Part shown: positions 16,682 to 25,498 of the stretch, piece after piece
How positions within the stretch are numbered: the stretch's first letter is position 1
How the letters are laid out: every line of letters begins with the position of its first letter
Assembly: GCA_946410555.1 (NCBI GenBank)
Contig: CAMKAT010000010.1
Location: forward strand, 1 to 39,710
DNA from: an uncultured Caryophanales bacterium
GTDB taxonomy: Bacteria > Bacillota_I > Bacilli_A > RF39 > UBA660
Direction of reading: 5' to 3'
DNA length: 39,710 nt
Notes under the pieces: model-generated
What the model was told of the DNA's origin: nothing
Seen by the model: only the letters and a program-made list of their open reading frames with translations
The model's database searches: none
Program-made: the position numbers and the translations under genes

Positions 16682-18107
16682 AACTTCAAAGAAAGAAACT
16701 AAACATGCTATTGATTCAATTTATTCAATTGAAGAAAAGAAAAGTAATAAAGGATTAATCATTGGTATTACTTTAACAGTAATCGGTGTAATTGCATTAA
16801 TAATACTTGCTGCCCTTTCTATGAAAGGTGGGGCTGTTGATGCTGCTAAAAATGCATCTGATAATTATAATGTATCTATCTTAGGTAATTTTAATGCTAA
16901 GACTGTTAGTTTGCCAATTCTTTCAATTGTACTTGGTCTAGTAGATGGATTTAATCCATGTGCTATGTGGATATTAGTATTCTTAATACTAATGTTAATT
17001 GAAATGAAAGATAGAAAGAAGATGTGGATATTAGGATCTGCTTTCTTATTAACAAGTGCACTTATTTATTTAATATTTATGGTATCTTGGCTAAATGTTG
17101 CTATGGTACTTGCTGGTATTAAAATAGTTAGAATGGCAATTGGTATATTTGCATTAGTATTTGGTATTGTTAATATTTATAGATTCTTTAAATTATTACA
17201 TGATGATGTTGGTTGTGATGTAACTGATGCTAAAAAACGTAATAAAATTATGGAATCTATTAAAAAGATTGTTAGTGAAAAATCATTTGGTTTAGCACTA
17301 ATTGGTATTATTGTTTTAGCTGCAGGTGTTAATTTACTTGAACTTTTATGTTCTTTAGGTATACCTGTAGTATTTACTCAAGTATTAGCTCTTAATAACT
17401 TAAATGTAGTTCAATATATGATTTATATTATACTTTATTTAATATTCTTTATGATTGATGATTTTATTGTATTTATTATTGCTATGACTACTTTAAAAGT
17501 AACTGGTATTTCTAATAAGTATACCAAGTACAGTCATTTAATTGGTGGAATATTTATGGCATTACTAGGAGTATTAATGTTATTTAAACCAGCATGGATT
17601 ATGTTTAACTTTAATAATAGTAGTGATGTTATTCATAGTGTTACTGAAAGTGTTTATACTTTAAATGCCGAAGTAGATAAAATTGAATTTAGTGATGACA
17701 AAGTTAATGTTTATGTTTTCTGGGGTAATGGTTGTCCTCATTGTGCTGATTTAAAAGAATTATTAAAGACTTACTATAGTGGAACTTTAAAAGGTAAATT
17801 TAATGTTTATGGATTTGAAGTTTGGTATAACAAAGAAAATTCAAATTTAATGTTTAGTATTGCTGATTTAGTTGGTAATAGAAAAGATGTTACTGGTGTT
17901 CCTTATTTAGTAATTGGTAAATCTACTATGATAGGATATGCTGATTATAATGCTTCTAAAGTAAAAGAAATGTTAGAAGCAGAAATTAATAAGAAACCTA
18001 GCGAAAGAACTGACTATATGAAACAATATAAAGAAGGTTTAGAAAAAGGTGAAATAACTACTACTCCAGTAGTTACTACAACAACTACAACTAAAAAGAA
18101 AAAATAG
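16674..18107 (+). CDS. CcdA/DsbD-type thiol transporter fused to an extracytoplasmic thioredoxin domain
   Basis: A 477-aa protein: cytosolic tail, a first membrane helix at about 27-48, then a CcdA-like bundle of six helices carrying DGFNPC (C96) and LLELLCSLGIP (C226), the two redox cysteines of CcdA. After the last helix comes a thioredoxin domain with WGNGCPHC (C354, C357) and cis-Pro in TGVPYLVIG. The C-terminus is a Thr-rich stretch and a Lys cluster. The order predicts electron flow from the cytosolic thioredoxin through the membrane to the outer domain, to reduce exported thiol proteins. The two CXXC ends and the transporter lie in one coupled operon. Confidence 0.88.
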   Translation: MSKTSKKETKHAIDSIYSIEEKKSNKGLIIGITLTVIGVIALIILAALSMKGGAVDAAKNASDNYNVSILGNFNAKTVSLPILSIVLGLVDGFNPCAMWILVFLILMLIEMKDRKKMWILGSAFLLTSALIYLIFMVSWLNVAMVLAGIKIVRMAIGIFALVFGIVNIYRFFKLLHDDVGCDVTDAKKRNKIMESIKKIVSEKSFGLALIGIIVLAAGVNLLELLCSLGIPVVFTQVLALNNLNVVQYMIYIILYLIFFMIDDFIVFIIAMTTLKVTGISNKYTKYSHLIGGIFMALLGVLMLFKPAWIMFNFNNSSDVIHSVTESVYTLNAEVDKIEFSDDKVNVYVFWGNGCPHCADLKELLKTYYSGTLKGKFNVYGFEVWYNKENSNLMFSIADLVGNRKDVTGVPYLVIGKSTMIGYADYNASKVKEMLEAEINKKPSERTDYMKQYKEGLEKGEITTTPVVTTTTTTKKKK

Positions 18108-18120
18108 AAAGGTGTAATTT

Positions 18121-18717
18121 ATGAGCGATAGAAGAATTGAAGAAAGATTTAGTGATTGTTTATCTATAATTAGTGAAGAAGATTTAAGAGAAAGTTTAAA
18201 ACTAATATTAGATGAATATCTTCCTAATTATTGGTTTGAAGAAGGAGCCAGTTCTACTGGTAAATATCATCCAAACTATGCTAGTGGTAAAGGCGGTTTA
18301 ATGAGACACTCTAAGGCTGCTATGTTTATTGGCTATGATATATTACAAAATCCTTTGTTTGGGGATAATTTCTCTACTCATCAAAAGAATTTATTGTTAA
18401 TGAGTTTATTAATTCATGATGGATTAAAATATAATTTTGAAAAAGAAGATCATACAAATTTTGCTCATCCAATTTTAATGGCTAAATTTATTTTAGATAA
18501 TCATGAAAATTGGGATATTAGTTTTGAGGATGCAGAATATATGGCTAAAGCTATCGCTTCGCATATGGGGCCATGGAATACAAATAAGTATGATAAAACA
18601 GTATTACCTATTCCAGAAACTAAAGAAGAAATATTTGTACATTTATGCGATTATTTAGCTTCTAGAAAATCAATCGAAATTAAATTTGATGATAATAGTA
18701 TGATTATAAGAGGGTAA
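18121..18717 (+). CDS. HD-superfamily metal-dependent phosphohydrolase
   Basis: A 198-aa single-domain HD protein. The likely metal ligands are H63 (RHS), H99-D100 (LIHDGLK), H116 (AHP), H148 (SHMGPW) and D177 (LCDYL), the full H..HD..H..H..D pattern. Substrate cannot be told from sequence; nucleotides or a cyclic dinucleotide are possible. It starts 13 nt after the CcdA fusion with AAAGGTG upstream, so it is the third gene of that operon. Its TAA stop lies in the stem of the operon terminator. Confidence 0.85.
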   Translation: MSDRRIEERFSDCLSIISEEDLRESLKLILDEYLPNYWFEEGASSTGKYHPNYASGKGGLMRHSKAAMFIGYDILQNPLFGDNFSTHQKNLLLMSLLIHDGLKYNFEKEDHTNFAHPILMAKFILDNHENWDISFEDAEYMAKAIASHMGPWNTNKYDKTVLPIPETKEEIFVHLCDYLASRKSIEIKFDDNSMIIRG

Positions 18718-18745
18718 TATTTAACCATTTGAATATTACTTTTTC
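18714..18745 (+). terminator. Terminator of the redox/HD operon
   Basis: GTAATATT (18714-18721) pairs with AATATTAC (18732-18739), followed by T-rich DNA. The stop TAA (18715-18717) is in the 5' arm. Confidence 0.75.
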
Positions 18746-18777
18746 TTTTTGTATAATTAAAGTGAGGAAGATGACAA

Positions 18778-19512
18778 ATGGAATTGGTAATTAAATATAT
18801 ATTATTATTCTTTATTTATGCTTTTGTTGGTTGGTGTATAGAAGTAGTTGCCAAGATAATAGATGATAGAAAGTTTGTTAATAGAGGTTTTTTAATTGGA
18901 CCTATACTTCCTATCTATGGAGTTGGTGTTTTACTTATTCTATTAGTTACTAAACAAACAGATAATTTTATTATAGTATTCTTAAAAGCTATTGCAGTTT
19001 GTTCAGTTTTAGAGTATTTCACTTCATGGATAATGGAAGTGTTCTTTAAAACAAGATGGTGGGATTATTCTCAAAGAAGATTTAATTTAAATGGAAGAAT
19101 ATGTGTTAATACTATGATTCCTTTTGGTATCTTAGGTTTATTTGTAGTTTATTTATTAAATCCATTTTTAAATTTTGTAATTGATCATAGTCCTTATGTA
19201 TTAAATGTTATTTTTACAGGTATATTTGTATTCTTTATTCTTTTAGATTTTATTATTACTCTAAAAGTTTTATTTAAGATTAAAAAGAAGATAAGAACGT
19301 CTGCGAAAGATAATACTGATAAGATTAGAACTAGAATATCTAAATGGCTTGAAGGTAACTCTTATGTTTATCGAAGACTTAAAAAGAGTTTCCCTGATTT
19401 AGATATCAGAGGTAAAATTGATTATATGGAAAATGGTATAACTAAGACAGTATTAATTATTAATGATTCTGTTGTTGATTTAACTGAGAAACTAAGAGGT
19501 AAAAAGAGATAG
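18778..19512 (+). CDS. CmpB-type (putative ABC transporter type IV, PF06541) membrane protein
   Basis: A 244-aa polytopic membrane protein. The family blocks are clear: FVGWCIEVV at residue 15, FVNRGFLIGPILPIYGVG near 38, the EYFTSWIMEVFFKTRWWDYS block near 80 and FNLNGRICVN after it, with four to five membrane helices. The last 80 residues are a basic cytosolic tail. The family name suggests transport, but its function is not established. GTGAGGA precedes the ATG, and TATAAT (18752-18757) ends 20 nt upstream. No partner ABC ATPase is adjacent. Confidence 0.85.
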   Translation: MELVIKYILLFFIYAFVGWCIEVVAKIIDDRKFVNRGFLIGPILPIYGVGVLLILLVTKQTDNFIIVFLKAIAVCSVLEYFTSWIMEVFFKTRWWDYSQRRFNLNGRICVNTMIPFGILGLFVVYLLNPFLNFVIDHSPYVLNVIFTGIFVFFILLDFIITLKVLFKIKKKIRTSAKDNTDKIRTRISKWLEGNSYVYRRLKKSFPDLDIRGKIDYMENGITKTVLIINDSVVDLTEKLRGKKR

Positions 19513-19517
19513 TTTTA

Positions 19518-19545
19518 TTGACAAATGATAAAAATATGTTATATT
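19518..19545 (+). promoter_or_regulatory. Promoter of the proS T-box transcript
   Basis: TTGACA (19518-19523), 16 bp, TATATT (19540-19545), TGT extended -10. Confidence 0.8.
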
Positions 19546-19551
19546 ACTTAT

Positions 19552-19755
19552 GTAAATCAATGAAGAGGACATAATATTTATATTCCCTATACAAAGTGAG
19601 TCTAGGATAGTGTGAACTAGATTATATAATATATTTATTCCTACCTCGGAGTAGAATGAAAACATTCTCGGGTAATTCCGTTAAAAATAATTAAGTTAAT
19701 TAAAGGGATGGTACCGTGCTTTAAGCACTCCTTGTGTACTATTCCTTTTTATTTT
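19552..19755 (+). promoter_or_regulatory. T-box leader, proline-specific
   Basis: A tRNA-sensing leader. Stem I starts at GAAGAGGAC, with GAGTC and GTGTGAA standing for the usual apical motifs. The specifier on the 3' side is CCT (19640-19642) before ACCTC, a Pro codon. The T-box core GATGGTACCG (19707-19716) is present. The terminator pairs 19702-19714 with 19736-19748 over 13 bp with GU pairs, enclosing hairpin 19716-19720/19724-19728, then a T-run. The antiterminator UGGU (19709-19712) would pair with ACCA of uncharged tRNA-Pro, whose gene at 12458-12534 has discriminator A. Confidence 0.93.
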
Positions 19756-19775
19756 TAAAGAAAGAAGGTATATGT

Positions 19776-21203
19776 ATGGCTAATAATGCTATTACTGAAA
19801 GAGATAAGGATTTCGCTAAATGGTATACAGATGTAGTTAGAGCTGCAAAGTTATGTGATTATTCATCTGTTAAAGGATGTATGGTTATTGAACCTAATGG
19901 TTATGCTATTTGGGAAAATATGCAAAGAATACTTGATAAGAAGTTTAAAGAATTAGGACATGTTAATGTTGCAATGCCAGTATTAATTCCTGAAAATCTT
20001 TTAAAGAAAGAAGGAGAATTAGTTGAAGGTTTTGCACCTGAAGTTGCATGGGTTACTCAAGGTGGTTCTAAAGAACTTGAAGAAAGATTAGCTTTTAGAC
20101 CAACTTCTGAAACTTTATTCTGTGATTATTATAAAGATCATATTGCTTCTTATAGAGATTTACCTAAATTATATAATCAATGGTGTAATGTAATTAGATG
20201 GGAAAAAGAAACTAGACCATTCTTAAGATCTAGAGAATTCTGGTGGCAAGAGGGACATACTATTCATGCTACTGAAGAAGAAGCTAAAAAAGAAACAGAT
20301 CAAATGATGGAAGTTTATAGATGGTTCCATCATGAAATACTTGCTATTCCATCAGTTACTGGAGTTAAGACTGAAAAAGAAAAATTCGCAGGTGCTGAAT
20401 ATACATTAACTAATGAAGCACTTATGTATAATGGTGTAGCATTACAAGCAGGTACTTCTCATTATTTTGGTCAAAAGTTTGCTAAAGCTTATGATGTTAA
20501 ATTTTTAAATAAAGAAAATAAACAAGAATATGTATATCAAACTTCTTGGGGAACTACTACTAGAATGATTGGTGGACTTATTATGGTTCATAGTGATGAT
20601 AGAGGATTAGTATTACCTCCTAGAATTGCTCCAAGACAAGTTGCTATTATTCCTATTGGTAAAGATGATAAAGTATTTGATTTAGCTAATGATATTAAAG
20701 GTGCTTTAGCTAATAATGATATTACTTGTTATATTGATGATAGTGAAAAGTCTCCTGGATTTAAATTTGCAGAAGCTGAAGTAAATGGAATTCCAGTTAG
20801 AATTGAAGTTGGTGCAAGAGACCTTGCTGAAAATAAAATCACTTTTGCTAGAAGAGATACTGGTGAAAAGATTCAAGTATCTTTAGATGGTTTAGACGTT
20901 GTTACTTACACTAAGGATTTACTTGAAACTATTCAACATGATATGTATGAAAGAGCTAAAGAAAGAAGAGATAAACTTACTTTCGAAGCTCATAATATGG
21001 AAGATATGGAAAAAATCTTAAATTCTCAACCTGGATTTATTCATGCTATGTGGTGTGGAAATCCTGAATGCGAAGCTAAGATTAAAGAAATCAAAGGATG
21101 TAAATCTAGATGTATCGTTCCTGATGGTGAACATATAGATGATAAATGTGTATGTTGTGGTAAGGAAGCTAAACATCATGTTATTTGGGGAATACAATAT
21201 TAA
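19776..21203 (+). CDS. proS: Prolyl-tRNA synthetase, archaeal/eukaryotic type
   Basis: ProRS charges tRNA-Pro. The 475-aa product is the short archaeal/eukaryotic-like form without the bacterial editing insertion. Class II motif 2 region (FRPTSETLFCDYY ... LRSREFWWQEGH) and motif 3 (SDDRGLVLPPRIAP) are present. A C-terminal domain has four cysteine pairs' worth of ligands (CGNPEC, CKSRC, CVCCG) for zinc and ends in the usual aromatic Tyr. ATG 19776 follows GAAGG. The upstream in-frame GTG at 19734 lies in the T-box terminator and is rejected. Expression should depend on uncharged tRNA-Pro through the T-box. Confidence 0.97.
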   Translation: MANNAITERDKDFAKWYTDVVRAAKLCDYSSVKGCMVIEPNGYAIWENMQRILDKKFKELGHVNVAMPVLIPENLLKKEGELVEGFAPEVAWVTQGGSKELEERLAFRPTSETLFCDYYKDHIASYRDLPKLYNQWCNVIRWEKETRPFLRSREFWWQEGHTIHATEEEAKKETDQMMEVYRWFHHEILAIPSVTGVKTEKEKFAGAEYTLTNEALMYNGVALQAGTSHYFGQKFAKAYDVKFLNKENKQEYVYQTSWGTTTRMIGGLIMVHSDDRGLVLPPRIAPRQVAIIPIGKDDKVFDLANDIKGALANNDITCYIDDSEKSPGFKFAEAEVNGIPVRIEVGARDLAENKITFARRDTGEKIQVSLDGLDVVTYTKDLLETIQHDMYERAKERRDKLTFEAHNMEDMEKILNSQPGFIHAMWCGNPECEAKIKEIKGCKSRCIVPDGEHIDDKCVCCGKEAKHHVIWGIQY

Positions 21204-21220
21204 TTGTATTCTCTTTTTTA
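21188..21220 (+). terminator. proS terminator overlapping the stop codon
   Basis: GAATACAAT (21190-21198) pairs with ATTGTATTC (21203-21211); TAA (21201-21203) lies at the loop edge; T-run follows. Confidence 0.85.
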
Positions 21221-21257
21221 TTTGTGTTATTATACTTAAAGCAAGGAGAGTAATATT

Positions 21258-22877
21258 ATGAATGTTAAGAATTTAACATTGAATTTTGGTATGCAACAAA
21301 TATTTGAAGATGTTACTCTTCAAATTAAAGATAATGAACATGTTGGTATTATTGGAGTTAATGGTGCAGGTAAATCTACTTTTTTTAAACTTATTATGGG
21401 TAAAGTTGAACCAGATTCTGGAAAAATAATAATGAAACCTGGTACAAGAATAGGTTTTCTTCCACAAGTTATAAGCGATGAAATACCATCCATTGAAATT
21501 AGCGTATTTGATTATTTATTAGATGGAAGACCAATAAAAAAATTAGAAAAAGATTTAGAAAATGCATATTTAGAAGCTTCTTATGAAAAAGATGAAAAGA
21601 AACTAAATGTTATTCTTAATAAGATTAGTAAGATTCAATTGAAACTTGATTATTATGATCAATATGGTGCTGAAAGTTCATTATTAAAAATAATTGATGG
21701 TATGAATATTGATAGTAATCTTTTAGATATGAATTTAAATCAATTGAGTGGTGGACAAAAAAGTAAGATAGCATTCGCTAGACTTTTATATTCGAATCCA
21801 GAAGTTTTACTTTTAGATGAACCTACTAATCATTTAGATGTTGATACTAAAGATTATATAATAAATTATTTAAAGAATTATAAAGGTACAGTATTAGTAA
21901 TTTCTCATGATGTTGATTTTCTAAATGAAGTTGTTTCTAGTATTCTTTATGTTGATAAGACTACTCATAAGATGGAACTTTATCCAGGTAATTATGAGAA
22001 ATATATGAAGATAAGAAATGAAAGGTTAAAAACTCAAGAGAGAATATTAGAAAAACAATTAGTTGAAGAGGAAAAGTTAAAAAAGATAATTGCTAAATAT
22101 TTGCACGGTAATGAAAAGAAAGCTAATATTGCAAAAGATAGAATAAAGAAGTTAGAAAAGTTAGAAAAAGAAAAAGTTGTTTTAGAAAAGAAAAAGAAAT
22201 TTACTAATTTTAAAATTAGTATGAATTATTCGAGTGGAATTATTCCAGTAAAAGTTGAAAATTTAACTTTTGGATACAATAAAGATAATATTTTATTTAA
22301 CAATTTAACTTTTGATTTAAGTAGGGGAGAAAAGTTTTTAATTGTTGGAGAAAATGGTATTGGTAAATCTACATTATTAAAATTGATTATGGGTTATTTA
22401 AATCCGTTATCAGGTAATATTAGCATTGGAGATAAAACTGAGATTGGTTATTATGCTCAAGAACATGAATTATTAGATAATGAAAAAAATATTATTGATA
22501 ATTTTAAAAATACAGGTTTAGGTTTAAGAGATTTAAGAAGTTTTTTAGGTAATTTCTTATTTAGTGGTGATGATGTTTTTAAAAGTGTTAGTGTTTTATC
22601 ACCAGGTGAAAGAAGTAGGGTTGCCTTGGCCAAACTTGCTTTAACTGGAGCTAATCTTTTAATATTAGATGAACCAACAAATCATTTAGATCCTGAAACT
22701 CAAAAGATTATTGCTGATACATTTAAGAATTATGAAGGTACTATGTTAGTTGTATCTCATAATTTAGATTTTGTTGATAATTTAGGCGTTGAAAGAATGT
22801 TAATGCTTCCTAGTGGTCAAATTAGATATTATGATCCGGAGATTGTAATGTATTATCAAGAATTAAATAATAAATAA
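21258..22877 (+). CDS. ABC-F family ATPase (ribosome-associated)
   Basis: A 539-aa protein with two ABC domains and no membrane part, as in ABC-F translation factors that bind the ribosomal E site. Domain 1: Walker A GVNGAGKST, signature LSGGQKS, Walker B LLLDEPTNHLD. The linker is a charged coiled coil at about 245-315. Domain 2: GENGIGKST, LSPGERS, LILDEPTNHLD. A sub-family (Uup, EttA or antibiotic-resistance type) cannot be assigned securely; the modest linker suggests a housekeeping member. AAGGAGA precedes the ATG; TATACT (21231-21236) ends 21 nt upstream. Confidence 0.9.
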   Translation: MNVKNLTLNFGMQQIFEDVTLQIKDNEHVGIIGVNGAGKSTFFKLIMGKVEPDSGKIIMKPGTRIGFLPQVISDEIPSIEISVFDYLLDGRPIKKLEKDLENAYLEASYEKDEKKLNVILNKISKIQLKLDYYDQYGAESSLLKIIDGMNIDSNLLDMNLNQLSGGQKSKIAFARLLYSNPEVLLLDEPTNHLDVDTKDYIINYLKNYKGTVLVISHDVDFLNEVVSSILYVDKTTHKMELYPGNYEKYMKIRNERLKTQERILEKQLVEEEKLKKIIAKYLHGNEKKANIAKDRIKKLEKLEKEKVVLEKKKKFTNFKISMNYSSGIIPVKVENLTFGYNKDNILFNNLTFDLSRGEKFLIVGENGIGKSTLLKLIMGYLNPLSGNISIGDKTEIGYYAQEHELLDNEKNIIDNFKNTGLGLRDLRSFLGNFLFSGDDVFKSVSVLSPGERSRVALAKLALTGANLLILDEPTNHLDPETQKIIADTFKNYEGTMLVVSHNLDFVDNLGVERMLMLPSGQIRYYDPEIVMYYQELNNK

Positions 22878-22926
22878 GATTCTTTATGTTATAATAAATA
22901 TGCTTTGTTAGAAAGGATGTGAATAA

Positions 22927-25026
22927 ATGAAAGTAATTATAGCGGAAAAACCAAGCTTAGGACGTAATATAGTTTCTGCTATCAAAGATATGAAACGTGA
23001 AGACGGTTTTTATATTGGTAAAGAATATATAGTTACTTGGGCATTTGGTCATTTATTCACGCTTGCTGATATCGAAGATTATCCAGGACATGAAAATAAC
23101 TTAGGTAGATGGACTATGGATAATTTACCTTGTTTTCCAAATGAATTTAAATTTGGTTTAAAAAAGGATAGTAATAAACAAATTGATAAAGGTATCGATA
23201 AACAATTTAATATAATTAAAACTTTATGTAAACGTGCAGATGTAGATGAAATAATAAATGCTGGAGATGCTGATCGTGAAGGTGAAGTTATTGTTAGACT
23301 TATTACTAATAATATTAAAACTGAAGGTAAGAAATTAACTAGACTATGGTTACCAGATCAAACTGAAGAAACTATTAATGCTGCACTTAAAGATTTAAAA
23401 GAAGAAACTGAATATAACAATCTTGCTAATGAAGGATTAGCAAGGACCTATATAGATTGGTTATATGGAGTTAATTTAACTAGATATGCAACTTTAAAGA
23501 CAGGTACTCTTTTAAGGGTAGGTAGAGTTATTATTCCTATTGTAAAAGCTATTTATGATAGAGATATGTCTATAAGAAATTTTGTTCCTGAGATGTATTA
23601 TGGAATGCAGTCTCAAGAAAAAACTAATGGTGAAGAAATCACTTTAGATTCAAAAGAAAAGTTTGATAAAAATCAAAATGCAAAAGTTTTAGATATGTGT
23701 AAAAAATATAATGATGCTAAAGCTTTTGTTGTGGATAAAAAAGTTAAGAAAGATAAACTTAATCCATCTAAATTATATTCATTATCTAAGTTACAAAATG
23801 TCTTAGGTAAAAAATATAAAATGAATATGGAAAAGTCTTTATCTTTAGTTCAAGGATTATATGAAAAGGGATACTTAACATATCCAAGAACTAATAGTGA
23901 ATATTTAGCTACTGCTGAAAAAGATAAGATGAAGACTATTATTAATAATATTAGTAAACTTGGATATCCAGTTGAGTTTAAAGATAAGAAAACAATCTTT
24001 GACGATTCTAAGATTGAATCTCACTCAGCTTTAACTCCAACATTTAAAATTCCTAAGAAGGAACAATTAACTCCAGATGAGTTTACTGTTTATCAAACTG
24101 TATTTAAAAGATTTGTAGCTGTATTCTGTTCAATCGATTGTGAAATTGAGAAGACTGAAATAAAAATTAAAGTTGGAGATTATGAAGAATTTAATCTTAA
24201 AGGTACAATTATTGTTGTTCCTGGTTGGACTAAATATGATGATACTAATACTAAAGATAAAATACTTCCTAATTTAAATGTTGGTGATGAAGTAGTTATT
24301 AACTTTAAACCTAAAGAAAAAGAAACTACACCACCTAAACATTATACAATTGAAACTTTAAATAATTATCTTAAGAATCCTTTTAAAGAAGATAAGAAAC
24401 GTTTAGAGGAAGAAGAAGTAGATGAATCATCGATTGATGATACTGAAGATTATAAAGCTATATTCGAAGGATTAGAGTTAGGTACTGAAGCTACTCGTAC
24501 TGGTATTATTGATAATGCAATTAAATCTAAATATATAGAACTTAAAAAAGATGTTTATTATATACTTCCTGATGGTGAATATTTAATTAATTCACTTATT
24601 CAAATGGAAATAAGTATGGATAAATATAAGACAAGTGAAATGGGTAAAGCTTTAAAGAAAGTTTATCATGATGAAATTGGTATAAATGATGCTGTTGGTA
24701 TAGCTCAAAATGAAATTTCTGAAATATTTAATATGAAAGATGATCAAAAAACTACTGGTTTCTATGGAGATAAGGTTGGCGTTTGTCCTAAATGTGGTAA
24801 TGATATTATTAAAGGTAAATACTACTATGGTTGTAAAGATTATAAAAACTGTGACTTTAGAATACCTATCACATTATGTGGAAGAGTAATAACACTTTCT
24901 GAAGCTAAAGAAATCTTAGAAAATAAAACATCTAAAGAATTAGAGGGATTTATATCTAAAAAAGGAACTAATTTTAAGGCTAAACTTAAACTTGATGAAA
25001 AGGGTGTTTCTTTTGATTTTAATTAA
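22927..25026 (+). CDS. topB: DNA topoisomerase III (type IA)
   Basis: A 699-aa type IA topoisomerase, decatenating type. The N-terminal TOPRIM has IIAEKPS and the metal-binding D114-A-D-R-E-G-E120. The nucleophile is Y319 in YLTYPRTNSEYL. The C-terminal region has EATRTGIID and one four-cysteine zinc module (CPKCG ... GCKDYKNCDF). Length and order fit TopB; a TopA would normally carry more zinc modules. The extended -10 TGTTATAAT (22887-22895) and GAAAGGATG lie upstream. No conjugation or integrase genes flank it, so nothing shows it came with a mobile element. No clear terminator follows. Confidence 0.93.
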   Translation: MKVIIAEKPSLGRNIVSAIKDMKREDGFYIGKEYIVTWAFGHLFTLADIEDYPGHENNLGRWTMDNLPCFPNEFKFGLKKDSNKQIDKGIDKQFNIIKTLCKRADVDEIINAGDADREGEVIVRLITNNIKTEGKKLTRLWLPDQTEETINAALKDLKEETEYNNLANEGLARTYIDWLYGVNLTRYATLKTGTLLRVGRVIIPIVKAIYDRDMSIRNFVPEMYYGMQSQEKTNGEEITLDSKEKFDKNQNAKVLDMCKKYNDAKAFVVDKKVKKDKLNPSKLYSLSKLQNVLGKKYKMNMEKSLSLVQGLYEKGYLTYPRTNSEYLATAEKDKMKTIINNISKLGYPVEFKDKKTIFDDSKIESHSALTPTFKIPKKEQLTPDEFTVYQTVFKRFVAVFCSIDCEIEKTEIKIKVGDYEEFNLKGTIIVVPGWTKYDDTNTKDKILPNLNVGDEVVINFKPKEKETTPPKHYTIETLNNYLKNPFKEDKKRLEEEEVDESSIDDTEDYKAIFEGLELGTEATRTGIIDNAIKSKYIELKKDVYYILPDGEYLINSLIQMEISMDKYKTSEMGKALKKVYHDEIGINDAVGIAQNEISEIFNMKDDQKTTGFYGDKVGVCPKCGNDIIKGKYYYGCKDYKNCDFRIPITLCGRVITLSEAKEILENKTSKELEGFISKKGTNFKAKLKLDEKGVSFDFN

Positions 25027-25050
25027 TTAAAAAAACTTTTTCAAAATGTA

Positions 25051-25079
25051 TTGACAAGATAAATAATCACCCATATACT
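25051..25079 (+). promoter_or_regulatory. Strong promoter of the structured RNA
   Basis: TTGACA (25051-25056), 17 bp, TATACT (25074-25079): a consensus -35, optimal spacing and a near-consensus -10. Start expected near 25086, with no coding sequence after it for 400 nt. Confidence 0.85.
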
Positions 25080-25082
25080 TAA

Positions 25083-25442
25083 GGTAACTTAGTAAGATAG
25101 GGTTGATACAATTATAAGTACATTACGATGGATTGTACTGTACTTGATAGCTGTGGGCTATCATAAGGTTGAGACTATAAGTTTCCCGCGATTCGTGAAG
25201 ATCGTTTTGGTATTGACCCAACAATTTAATTGATGGTGCATGCTTATATGGACGGTGTCTGTATGAGATGTGCTGATTGGTTAGTTGTGAGTAAAGGTGA
25301 ATCGGAGAATAACACCTGCTAAGTATATGCGCGTATGGTTGAGTATACCTAAGTTATTGATTTTCTAAAAGCCTGATCAGCTATGAAAATTATTCGTTTA
25401 ATACTCCTTAAAACTTTGGGGCGTGTGTGTCCAAAGTTTTTT
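25083..25442 (+). ncRNA. Large structured non-coding RNA, family not recognised
   Basis: This gene-free stretch has its own promoter and terminator and many nested helices. Closing helix 25083-25092/25349-25358 (10 bp, two GU). Inside it: 25100-25109/25210-25219 (10 bp, two wobble pairs), which encloses hairpins 25118-25123/25134-25139, 25146-25151/25157-25162, 25171-25175/25181-25185 and 25188-25192/25201-25205. Then a long hairpin: 25221-25234 with 25276-25288, continuing 25238-25253 with 25257-25273. Then 25295-25299/25313-25317 and 25323-25327/25344-25348, the last abutting the closing helix. A further hairpin (25360-25365/25385-25390) and the terminator follow. I see no RNase P core, tmRNA ends, SRP loop or known riboswitch core. 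RNA 5' end near 25086 if the promoter is right. Confidence 0.8.
25410..25442 (+). terminator. Terminator of the structured RNA
   Basis: AAAACTTTGG (25410-25419) pairs with CCAAAGTTTT (25431-25440) around an 11-nt G/T-rich loop, then T. Confidence 0.9.
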
Positions 25443-25452
25443 GTTGGCCTTA

Positions 25453-25481
25453 TTTACAAAATATACTTAGTTATTTATAAT
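25453..25481 (+). promoter_or_regulatory. Promoter of the gene at 25499
   Basis: TTTACA (25453-25458), 17 bp, TATAAT (25476-25481); it ends 17 nt before the ATG. Confidence 0.75.
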
Positions 25482-25498
25482 TTATTATAGGTGATACT

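Noticed and set aside
21273-21467. Minus-strand ORF inside the ABC-F gene
   Set aside because: Antisense shadow of the Walker A region.
22927-25026. topB as a marker of an integrated conjugative element
   Set aside because: No relaxase, integrase, single-strand-binding protein, transfer genes or attachment repeats were seen nearby.
25083-25442. Assignment of the structured RNA as RNase P RNA, tmRNA, SRP RNA or 6S RNA
   Set aside because: No GGAAAGTCC/ACAGAA core, no tRNA-like ends or tag frame, no SRP tetraloop motif, and the fold is multi-branched rather than a single long hairpin.
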